Source: an uncultured Butyrivibrio sp. (GTDB lineage: Bacteria; Bacillota; Clostridia; Lachnospirales; Lachnospiraceae). From it: a stretch of 5,611 bases of DNA. Both the position numbers and the translations under genes were made by a program. Positions within the stretch are counted from its first letter, which is position 1, and each line of letters opens with the position of its first letter. Where the stretch lies: assembly GCA_947169985.1 (NCBI GenBank), contig CAMVRW010000168.1, positions 1-5,611 of the forward strand, written 5' to 3'. The notes below the pieces were generated by a model. That model worked only from the letters and a program-made list of their open reading frames with translations. It had not been told where the DNA came from and made no database searches. This document shows, piece after piece, positions 1 to 5,574 of the stretch.

Positions 1-1379
1 GCATCGCCAAAGAACATTGGTCCGCTAATCTCGTATACCCTTACGTGCTTAGGTATCTCTTTTAACTCTGGTCCGTCAGGATCATCATCAGGATCATAGT
101 ACTTCCAGCCACGGATTCCGGACTCCTCGCTCATCCTCTTCATGAAAAGGAGGCATGCAAGGACCATACCGATCTCAATAGCTACAACCAGGTCAAATAC
201 CACTGTAAGTACAAAGGTAAGAACCAGAACAAAGATATCGCTCTTTGGAGCTGTCTTGCAAAGATGTACGAAGGTTCTCCACTGGCACATATTATAAGCA
301 ACAAGGAAAAGAATTGCTGCTATTGTAGGCATTGGGATAAGTGCTGCATATGGCATAAGAACCACAAGGACCAGTACAAGGCAAAGTGAATGAACCATAC
401 CTGCTATAGGAGTTCTTCCGCCGTTCTTGATGTTAGCTGCAGTTCTGGCAATAGCACCAGTTGCTGGGATTCCACCGAAAAGAGCTGAACCGATATTACC
501 TGCACCCTGAGCAATAAGCTCCATGTTTGATCTGTGGTGTGAGTTGATCATACTGTCTGCAACTACGCAGGAAAGCAGTGACTCAATGGCTGCCAGGATT
601 GCGATGGTAAAGCCATCTCCTGCTACTGACCTTACAGTTTCAAGATCAAAGCTTGGCACCTTAAGTGTTGGAAGTGCTCCCTTGATCTCGTAAAGATCTC
701 CAATTGTGTTGACGTTAAGATTAAGAAATTTAACCATAAGGATTCCAACAAGAACTGCAATAAGTGATCCTGGGATCTTCTTGCTGACCTTAGGCCATAC
801 TATCTGAATAAGGAGGCAGACAATGCCTACGATAAGAGCCTGTACATTTAAGGTTCCGATATTTGCTCCAATGGCTTTTACCTTATCCATGGTCTCAACT
901 GTGGCTGTTCCTGCAGGATATGTAAGTCCGAGGAAGTCCTTGATCTGTCCGATAAGGATTGTCACAGCGATACCTGCTGTAAATCCGGTGGTGATGGTAT
1001 AAGGGATAAACTTGATAAGGGTACCCAGTCTGAATACACCCATAAGGATAAGAAGAATTCCCGCAAATATTGTTGCAAGGGCCAGTCCTTCCATTCCCTT
1101 TGTTGCCACGATACCGGCAACTATTGTCGCAAAGGCTGCTGTTGGTCCGGCGATCTGAACTCTGCTTCCACCCAGGAATGAAATAATGAATCCTGCCACA
1201 ATTGCTGTGTAAAGACCTTCTTCAGGTCCTACTCCTGACGCCAGAGCCAGGGCAATTGAAAGGGGAAGTGCAATGATGGCTACGATGATACCTGCCACCA
1301 CATCAGAGGCGAACTGCTTTCCACTGTAGTTCTTCAGGTTGGAAAACAGCATAGGCTTCAATTTGTCTTTTGATAACAT
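1..1379 (-). CDS. SulP-family inorganic anion transporter with STAS domain, 3' end missing
   Basis: The reverse strand is open from the ATG at 1379 to the window edge (459 complete codons, no stop), so the C-terminus lies outside the window. It encodes a polytopic inner-membrane anion carrier of the SulP/SLC26 family, which moves sulfate, bicarbonate or related anions; the substrate cannot be read from sequence. Family hallmarks seen: PLSIALALASGVGPEEGLY at residues 39-57, QIAGPTAAF at 75-83, AAIESLLSCVVADS near 263-276 and GGIPATGAIARTAANIK near 300-315, with many hydrophobic helices throughout. The last residues (VRVYEISGPMFFGDA, about 445-459) match the first strand and turn of a STAS domain, which in this family is cytoplasmic and regulatory. 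The start is supported by GGGAGG 11 nt upstream and MLSKDKLKP before the first helix. It is transcribed divergently from the neighbouring operon, with no sign of a shared function. Confidence 0.95.
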   Translation of the reverse strand, partial: MLSKDKLKPMLFSNLKNYSGKQFASDVVAGIIVAIIALPLSIALALASGVGPEEGLYTAIVAGFIISFLGGSRVQIAGPTAAFATIVAGIVATKGMEGLALATIFAGILLILMGVFRLGTLIKFIPYTITTGFTAGIAVTILIGQIKDFLGLTYPAGTATVETMDKVKAIGANIGTLNVQALIVGIVCLLIQIVWPKVSKKIPGSLIAVLVGILMVKFLNLNVNTIGDLYEIKGALPTLKVPSFDLETVRSVAGDGFTIAILAAIESLLSCVVADSMINSHHRSNMELIAQGAGNIGSALFGGIPATGAIARTAANIKNGGRTPIAGMVHSLCLVLVLVVLMPYAALIPMPTIAAILFLVAYNMCQWRTFVHLCKTAPKSDIFVLVLTFVLTVVFDLVVAIEIGMVLACLLFMKRMSEESGIRGWKYYDPDDDPDGPELKEIPKHVRVYEISGPMFFGD

Positions 1380-1390
1380 GTTACTTAAAT

Positions 1391-1396
1391 CCTCCC
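1391..1396 (-). promoter_or_regulatory. Ribosome binding site of the SulP gene
   Basis: On the minus strand GGGAGG lies 11 nt before the ATG at 1379. It is a strong Shine-Dalgarno match with slightly long spacing, and it decides the start because no other in-frame start with such a site lies close by. Confidence 0.75.
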
Positions 1397-1415
1397 ATGG
1401 TTCTATAAAAAACTC

Positions 1416-1443
1416 TTGTTTAAACACAGTTTTTTATTATAGT
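1416..1443 (+). promoter_or_regulatory. Candidate promoter of the three-gene operon
   Basis: On the plus strand TTGTTT (1416-1421) and TATAGT (1438-1443, five of six -10 matches) are 16 bp apart. The -35 box is weak. The -10 box overlaps the divergent -10 box of the SulP promoter at 1436-1441. Transcription would begin near 1450, leaving a leader of about 100 nt. A second weak -35-like TTGAAT at 1449-1454 has no good partner. Confidence is low because AT-rich DNA makes such matches by chance. Confidence 0.3.
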
Positions 1444-1463
1444 CCCATTTGAATAAATGTAAA
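1436..1463 (-). promoter_or_regulatory. Sigma-A-type promoter for the SulP gene
   Basis: Read on the minus strand, TTTACA (1463-1458, five of six matches to the -35 consensus) and TATAAT (1441-1436, perfect -10) are separated by 16 bp. Transcription would start near 1429, giving a leader of about 50 nt before the ATG at 1379. This is the best promoter-like sequence in the window. It is a sequence match only and is untested. Confidence 0.65.
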
Positions 1464-1520
1464 GAACTACATTAATACTTAAGGTATTTTAGGTTGTTTT
1501 TAGGTTTGCGTTGTAGGCTT

Positions 1521-1555
1521 ATTTTCGGAGGAAAATGAAAGGAGAAAAACTGTGA
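1521..1555 (+). promoter_or_regulatory. Leader hairpin and six-codon upstream ORF overlapping the operon start
   Basis: ATTTTC (1521-1526), GGAG (1527-1530) and GAAAAT (1531-1536) form a perfect 6-bp stem with a Shine-Dalgarno-like tetraloop. The ATG at 1535-1537 opens a tiny frame, MKGEKL, whose TGA (1553-1555) overlaps the GTG start (1552-1554) of the polymerase gene. The tiny frame's own GGAGG (1527-1531) is only 3 nt from its ATG, which is shorter than usual. It may be a coupling leader or chance in a purine-rich leader. Confidence 0.3.
1541..1544 (+). promoter_or_regulatory. Ribosome binding site for the GTG-started VTC-domain gene
   Basis: GGAG (within AAAGGAGAAAA) stands 7 nt before the GTG at 1552. 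This supports the non-ATG start, and the protein beginning MKYRHELKH matches the usual N-terminus of the family. Confidence 0.7.
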
Positions 1556-2253
1556 AATATCGGCATGAATTAAAACACGACATAACCACATCAGACATGA
1601 TAGCCATAAGACAGCGCCTTCGGGCTGTTGCCAAAGCTGATAGTCATGCCATTGACGGAAAATATCTGATCCGAAGTCTGTATTTCGATACTCCAAATGA
1701 CAAAGCCCTCTACGAAAAACAGGACGGCGTCAGCAGACGAAACAAGTTCAGGATCAGGTACTACAATGGTGACAAATCCGTTATCCACCTGGAAAAAAAG
1801 TGTAAGGTGGGCGGGCTTGGCCACAAAGTAAGTGCAAGCCTTTCAGAGGAACAGGCAATGTCTATTGTTCAGGATCACATCGACTGGATGAAGGATCATG
1901 ACAATGACCTTATCAGAGAGCTGTATAGCCGAATGATAAGTGAAAACCTAAGGCCAAAAACAATCGTAGATTACACAAGGGAGCCTTTTATCTACGGGCC
2001 GGGAAATGTCCGGGTAACACTGGATTACAACATAAGGACCGGACTAATGTCCACAGACTTTTTAAATCCGCAGTGCATTACTATCCCCGCAGCACAGGGA
2101 ATATGCGTTATGGAAGTCAAATGGGATGAGTATCTTCCGGAGATAATAAGGGATATAGTCCAACTCCCCCACTGCAGGACAAGCTCTTTTTCCAAGTACG
2201 AAGCCTGCAGATTACCAATGATCGCCCCCAGAGCCGCAGGGTATCTGGATTGA
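1552..2253 (+). CDS. VTC-domain (polyphosphate polymerase-type) protein
   Basis: This 233-residue soluble protein belongs to the VTC domain family, the triphosphate tunnel fold that in yeast Vtc4 polymerises polyphosphate from ATP. The expected charged strands occur in order: RHELKH (residues 4-9), RSLYFDT (41-47), KFRIRYY with R67 and R69, HLEKKCK with E81, K82, K83 and K85, DYTREPF with R143, VRVTLDY with R154 and D158, VMEVKWDEYLP with E188 and K190, and SSFSKYEACR with K215. These would line a basic tunnel with acidic metal ligands. No signal peptide or membrane helix is present, so it should act in the cytoplasm. There is no SPX domain, unlike eukaryotic VTC, so inositol-phosphate control is not expected. 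It starts at GTG and leads an operon with a DUF4956 protein and a CotH kinase 40 bp and about 0.7 kb downstream. Fold assignment is confident. Polyphosphate as the actual product is inferred; a triphosphatase is the main alternative. Confidence 0.9.
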   Translation: MKYRHELKHDITTSDMIAIRQRLRAVAKADSHAIDGKYLIRSLYFDTPNDKALYEKQDGVSRRNKFRIRYYNGDKSVIHLEKKCKVGGLGHKVSASLSEEQAMSIVQDHIDWMKDHDNDLIRELYSRMISENLRPKTIVDYTREPFIYGPGNVRVTLDYNIRTGLMSTDFLNPQCITIPAAQGICVMEVKWDEYLPEIIRDIVQLPHCRTSSFSKYEACRLPMIAPRAAGYLD

Positions 2254-2280
2254 ATAATCAAAAATTATATAAAGCGAAAA

Positions 2281-2285
2281 GAGGA
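2281..2285 (+). promoter_or_regulatory. Ribosome binding site of the DUF4956 gene
   Basis: GAGGA lies 8 nt before the ATG at 2294. The 40-bp gap after the previous stop is AT-rich and contains no terminator-like hairpin, which supports cotranscription. Confidence 0.65.
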
Positions 2286-2293
2286 ATAGAAAA

Positions 2294-2965
2294 ATGAGTT
2301 TTAACGACATCTTTAAATCAAGCTTTCTTGAGAATGTAACAAGTATCAGTATTTTTGATATGGTCCTGGCTATGGCCCTGGCCTTCGCCCTTGGACTTTT
2401 CATCTTCCTTATATATAAGAAGACCTATCAGGGAGTTATGTACTCCTCCAGCTTTGGCGTAACTTTAGTAGCACTTACAATGATCTCAACACTTGTCATC
2501 CTGGCAGTTACAAGTAACGTTGTACTGTCCCTTGGTATGGTCGGTGCCCTTTCCATCGTTCGTTTCAGAACTGCCATAAAAGAGCCACTGGATATTGCTT
2601 TCCTGTTCTGGTCAATTGCAGTTGGTATCGTTCTTGCAGCTGGAATGATCCCTCTGGCAGTATTCGGAAGCGTTATTATCGGTATTATCCTTCTTATCTT
2701 TGTTAATAAGAAGTCTCACGTTAATCCATACATCGTAGTTGTTAGCTGCGACGGTCACGGAAGTGAAGAAAAAGCTACAGAGTTCCTTAAGTCAAAGACT
2801 ATTCGCATGGTAGTTAAGAGCAAGAGCGCCCAGAAGGGTAACATCGAGCTCAATTACGAAGTACGTCTTAAGGACGACAACACAGATTTCATCAACGAGC
2901 TTTCTGATATAGCCGGTGTAAACAGTGCTGTTCTTGTAAGCTACAACGGAGAATACATGGGGTAA
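2294..2965 (+). CDS. DUF4956 family multi-pass membrane protein
   Basis: This 223-residue protein of unknown function shows the DUF4956 signature LGMVGALSIVRFRTAIKEP at residues 80-98. Hydrophobic segments lie near residues 20-41, 55-78, 101-118 and 120-137. The conserved loop carrying R90, R92, K96 and E97 sits between the second and third. Residues about 143-220 are hydrophilic with an alternating strand/helix pattern (IVVVSC, EEKATEFLK, NIELNYEVRL, DFINELSDIAGV, SAVLVSY), suggesting a small ferredoxin- or ACT-like sensory domain. The gene is sandwiched between the VTC polymerase and the CotH kinase, the next start being only 4 bp after its stop. Inference: it may be the membrane partner of the soluble polymerase, for example a channel or anchor. 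The glycine-rich helix pair followed by an ACT-like domain also recalls MgtC-type proteins. No biochemical role is established to my knowledge. Confidence 0.88.
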   Translation: MSFNDIFKSSFLENVTSISIFDMVLAMALAFALGLFIFLIYKKTYQGVMYSSSFGVTLVALTMISTLVILAVTSNVVLSLGMVGALSIVRFRTAIKEPLDIAFLFWSIAVGIVLAAGMIPLAVFGSVIIGIILLIFVNKKSHVNPYIVVVSCDGHGSEEKATEFLKSKTIRMVVKSKSAQKGNIELNYEVRLKDDNTDFINELSDIAGVNSAVLVSYNGEYMG

Positions 2966-2969
2966 TCTT

Positions 2970-5192
2970 ATGTCTACACATAAAATCTTTGACAAGGTGT
3001 GCATCATTGTCATTGTAATTGCCCTTTTGGTAACAGCTCTTTTCATGACAGGAAAGGGACTTGATATCACAGCAGACAACTCGGTCAGTCTTGGATATGA
3101 AGATACACTTTTTGATGACAGCTATGTACACACAATTGATATTGAAATAGATGACTGGGATTCCTTCATCGAAACAGCAACCAGCGAAGAATACACCTCA
3201 GTTGATGTAACAATCGATGGTGAAAAGTTAAAGAACGTAGCCCTCAGAGCAAAGGGAAACACCTCTCTTACTACTGTTCAACAGCTTGACAGCGAGAGGT
3301 ACAGTTTAAAGCTTGAGTTTGACCGTTTTCAGGAAAACAACACTTATCATGGTCTGGACAAGCTTTGTTTAAACAACCTGATCCAGGACTACACCATGAT
3401 GAAGGATTACATAGCCTACAAGCTCATGAATGAGTTTGGGGGTGCTTCACCCCTTGTCAGCTATGTATACGTAACCATAAACGGTGAGGATTGGGGGCTT
3501 TTCCTTGCAGTAGAAGCTGTTGAGGACTCTTTCCTTGAAAGAAATTACGGAAGCACCTACGGAGATCTTTATAAGCCCGACTCCATGAGCATGGGTGGTG
3601 GCCGAGGAAACGGTGGCGGCTTCGACATGCGTGAAATGGACTTCGACCAGATGGGTATGAAGAATCCATTCGAGAAGGACAGCGATAAGGACTCGGCAGA
3701 AGGATCGGAGGAATCTGAGGATTCGAAGGATTCTGGTAAGTCGAAAAAATCCGGTAAATCAAAGGATTCTGACAAGTCGAAAGATTCCGAATCTGAGGAA
3801 AAAACTGCTGGTGATTCAGAAAATGGTGGTTTCCCAGATGGATTCTCTGGTGGCGATTTCTCAGGTGGTACTTTCGGAAGTGGTGGCCCCATGGGCTTCG
3901 GAATGGGAAGCGGCGATGCTAAGCTCCAGTACTCAGATGACGATGTAGACTCCTACTCCACCATATTTGACTCAGCTAAGACAATTACATCCTATAAGGA
4001 TAAGAATCGTCTAATAAGGTCCTTAAAGAGCCTTAGTGAAGGAATTGAGAACAGCGACGCTGAAGAAATTGCTGAGGCTGTAGATGTAGACGCTGTAATC
4101 AGATACATGGTTGTTCACAACTTCGTTGTTAATGGTGATAGTTACACCGGATCCATGATCCACAACTACTACCTCTACGAAGAGGATGGACTGATGTCCA
4201 TGATCCCTTGGGATTATAATCTTGCTTACGGAACCTTCCAGTCAGACGATGCTGATTCAGCAGTAAATGATCCTATTGATACGCCTTTGTCTATTACTGA
4301 AGGCAGCACTGACAGGCCAATGTTTGCATGGATCACCTCCTGTGAGGAATATACCGAGCTTTACCATGAATATTATGAGAATTTTCTCTCCCAGTTCTAT
4401 GAAAGTGGATATCTCACTAACCTGATCGATACAACCTACAACATGATCAAGGAATATGTCGAGAAGGATCCCACAAAGTTCTGTGAGACCTCAGAATTCG
4501 AGACTGCGGTAGAAACCATCAAAGAGTTCGTAACCTTAAGATGCCAGAGTATAGAAGGACAGCTTGCAGGTACTATAGGTTCCACAGATTCAGAACAGGA
4601 GGCTGATCCTGATGTCCTTATCGATGCATCTTCCATCACCCTCTCTGACATGGGTTCCATGGGTGGAGGCGGCGGTCCTGGCGGCTCAGGTGGTGGCCCC
4701 GGCGGTTCCGGTGGTCCATTTGGTTCCAGCGGCCCTGGAGGCTCCGGTGGACCTGACAGTTCTTCAGCTGATAACTCAGATGATTCAAGCCAAAAATCCG
4801 GTCATGGATCAAAAGGAAGTCACAGCAGCAAGAGCCATGGAAAGAGTTCCGACAGCGATCAATCAAGCAGTCAAGATCAGAGCTCAGGAAGCTCAAAAAA
4901 CAGTGATGTAACAGCTTCCTCTGATGCCACAGCAAGCTCAGAAAGTAGCAATATAACAGCTAATTCTGACAATTCAAGCGAACAAAGCAAAAACATGCCT
5001 GACTTTGCCAGTTTCGGAGGTCCTGGCGGAGAGATGCCAGACTTTGCTAGCTTCGGCGACCCTGGAGGCAACATGCCAAACTTCGGACCTACATCAAGCT
5101 TCAGCACCAAGAACCTGCTCTATCTCGGAGGATACTTACTCCTCCTTACAGGGGCAATCATCTTCGCAAAGGTATATAAGCGTAGAAAATAA
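2970..5192 (+). CDS. Membrane-anchored CotH-family protein kinase with Ser/Lys- and Gly-rich inserts
   Basis: This 740-residue protein belongs to the CotH kinase family, atypical kinases first known from phosphorylating Ser/Lys-rich spore coat proteins. An N-terminal hydrophobic segment (about 9-27) is a signal anchor. The kinase core begins near residue 53: RAKGNTS (93-99), KLEFDRF (114-120), LNNLIQD (134-140), YVTINGEDWGLFLAVEAVEDSFLE split over 167-190, and GDLYKPD (198-204). A low-complexity insert (about 205-320) interrupts the core, which resumes with VVNGDSYTGSMIHNYYLY (386-403; D390) and MIPWDYNLAYG (411-421; D415). D390 and D415 are the probable catalytic and metal-binding aspartates. 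After about 545 come a Gly-rich stretch, a Ser-rich linker, MPDF repeats, a second membrane segment (about 715-733) and the basic tail KVYKRRK. No LPXTG motif is seen. At 740 residues it is about twice the length of Bacillus CotH. The start lacks a strong SD (GGGG at 2959-2962), so coupling with the upstream gene is likely. A spore-coat role is not implied. Confidence 0.9.
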   Translation: MSTHKIFDKVCIIVIVIALLVTALFMTGKGLDITADNSVSLGYEDTLFDDSYVHTIDIEIDDWDSFIETATSEEYTSVDVTIDGEKLKNVALRAKGNTSLTTVQQLDSERYSLKLEFDRFQENNTYHGLDKLCLNNLIQDYTMMKDYIAYKLMNEFGGASPLVSYVYVTINGEDWGLFLAVEAVEDSFLERNYGSTYGDLYKPDSMSMGGGRGNGGGFDMREMDFDQMGMKNPFEKDSDKDSAEGSEESEDSKDSGKSKKSGKSKDSDKSKDSESEEKTAGDSENGGFPDGFSGGDFSGGTFGSGGPMGFGMGSGDAKLQYSDDDVDSYSTIFDSAKTITSYKDKNRLIRSLKSLSEGIENSDAEEIAEAVDVDAVIRYMVVHNFVVNGDSYTGSMIHNYYLYEEDGLMSMIPWDYNLAYGTFQSDDADSAVNDPIDTPLSITEGSTDRPMFAWITSCEEYTELYHEYYENFLSQFYESGYLTNLIDTTYNMIKEYVEKDPTKFCETSEFETAVETIKEFVTLRCQSIEGQLAGTIGSTDSEQEADPDVLIDASSITLSDMGSMGGGGGPGGSGGGPGGSGGPFGSSGPGGSGGPDSSSADNSDDSSQKSGHGSKGSHSSKSHGKSSDSDQSSSQDQSSGSSKNSDVTASSDATASSESSNITANSDNSSEQSKNMPDFASFGGPGGEMPDFASFGDPGGNMPNFGPTSSFSTKNLLYLGGYLLLLTGAIIFAKVYKRRK
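3582..3926 (+). repeat. Low-complexity insert inside the CotH kinase core
   Basis: It encodes residues 205-319 of the CotH protein. Gly/Met/Phe-rich flanks (SMGGGRGNGGGF and FSGGDFSGGTFGSGG) surround an acidic Ser/Lys tract at residues 236-278 (nt 3675-3803). The tract holds 13 Ser, 11 Lys and 15 Asp/Glu in 43 residues. Residues 237-256 are 75 percent Asp/Glu/Ser with two Lys. The insert lies between the ATP-side half of the kinase (ending GDLYKPD) and the catalytic half, so it should loop out of the fold. Confidence 0.85.
4653..4991 (+). repeat. Gly-rich and Ser-rich C-terminal stalk region of CotH protein
   Basis: It encodes residues 562-674. The first part (562-594) is nearly all Gly, Pro and Ser in GGSGG/GGPGGS units. 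The second (597-674) is about 42 percent Ser (33 of 78) with Asp, Lys, Gln and His. This looks like a disordered extracellular stalk or wall-spanning linker between the kinase and the C-terminal membrane anchor, and its many serines are possible phosphoacceptors. Confidence 0.8.
4995..5087 (+). repeat. MPDFASFG tandem peptide repeats (two full, one partial)
   Basis: Two 13-residue units (MPDFASFGGPGGE at 4995-5033 and MPDFASFGDPGGN at 5034-5072) are followed by a partial MPNFG at 5073-5087, just before the last membrane segment. The two 39-bp units differ at several synonymous third positions while the peptide is kept. This suggests selection on the protein, or an old duplication. Confidence 0.85.
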
Positions 5193-5218
5193 TAATCAAT
5201 ATCCGCTTTAAAGATTAT

Positions 5219-5363
5219 AACCATCCTCAGATATCTATCAATGGACTTTCGCGGCATAAAGCCTCGCACCCTCATTCACTTAATCGAATGTCTTCAACAA
5301 TGAAGTCCGGGCGCATCGGTTTATTCCACGGTTCCATTGACAGCTATCTGGGGATGGTTTTTT
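5219..5363 (+). terminator. Long branched hairpin with T run; likely operon terminator or structured RNA
   Basis: Arms at 5219-5245 and 5333-5359 pair in 25 of 27 positions (15 continuous pairs including one U-G, a mismatch, two pairs, a mismatch, then eight pairs). The 3' arm runs directly into six T's (5358-5363), as in an intrinsic terminator for the operon ending at 5192. The 87-nt interior is not a simple loop. It can form GGC-ATAAA-GCC (5253-5263), CATTC/GAATG (5273-5277 with 5286-5290) and CTTCA-ACAA-TGAAG (5292-5305). That complexity exceeds a normal terminator, so a structured noncoding RNA or a small palindromic mobile element remains possible. Confidence 0.6.
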
Positions 5364-5458
5364 AGTCATTAAGCGGGTATTGATTAAGGAATTCCTATCT
5401 AAACAATGTCCACATTATGGAATCAATTTAGGCTGGAATTGGCATGAAAGCCGGGCTG
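5364..5458. other. Noncoding spacer with small palindromes
   Basis: No ORF with a ribosome binding site is seen. It contains the 10-bp palindrome AGGAATTCCT (5387-5396), itself inside a 7-bp inverted repeat ATTGATT (5379-5385) / AATCAAT (5421-5427). No function can be assigned. No gene is recognised anywhere from 5193 to the window end. Confidence 0.5.
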
Positions 5459-5495
5459 CATGACCTGAGATTGCTATTTGGAAAAGGTTAGGTAG
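5459..5495 (+). repeat. Direct repeat copy 1 (116-bp period)
   Basis: CATGAC (5459-5464) is followed by a variable hexamer and then a 25-nt block (5471-5495) that matches copy 2 at 5587-5611 in 24 of 25 positions, at a constant offset of 116 bp. The right part overlaps the 5' arm of the inverted repeat at 5478-5536. Confidence 0.8.
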
Positions 5496-5536
5496 GCTAA
5501 AGTCGGCTTAGGCTCTTGCCTACATAACCTTTTCAA
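5478..5536 (+). repeat. Imperfect inverted repeat / hairpin
   Basis: The arm at 5478-5497 pairs with 5518-5536. There are six pairs next to the loop, one G/A mismatch, ten pairs (GAAAAGGTTA with TAACCTTTTC), one bulged G and two more pairs. The loop is 20 nt. No T run follows, so it is not a typical terminator. It starts within the direct repeat. Confidence 0.75.
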
Positions 5537-5574
5537 TATGCTGACTAAAAGCCATGCTCCGAGGTGAAGTCCTA

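Noticed and set aside
1472..1824. Minus-strand short frames over the start of the VTC gene
   Set aside because: They overlap the well-supported VTC frame, show no family resemblance, and would lie across the operon leader.
2254..2293. Internal promoter or terminator between the VTC and DUF4956 genes
   Set aside because: The 40-bp gap is only AT-rich; there is no stem or paired -35/-10 boxes.
3569..3892. Minus-strand frame of 107 codons, Pro/Ser-rich
   Set aside because: It is the mirror of the Gly/Ser-rich CotH insert. Its composition is dictated by the opposite strand and it has no supporting start site.
4612..4911. Plus-strand frame of 99 codons inside CotH, with a minus-strand partner at 4636-4935
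   Set aside because: Both are shadow frames of the low-complexity CotH stalk. The CotH frame continues on both sides with family motifs and a membrane anchor.
5085..5192. Sortase-type cell-wall sorting signal at the CotH C-terminus
   Set aside because: A hydrophobic segment and basic tail are present, but no LPXTG-like motif precedes them, so a plain membrane anchor is the better call.
5005..5211. Plus-strand 68-codon frame at the end of CotH
   Set aside because: Out-of-frame reading of the MPDF repeats and anchor; no ribosome binding site and no recognisable protein.
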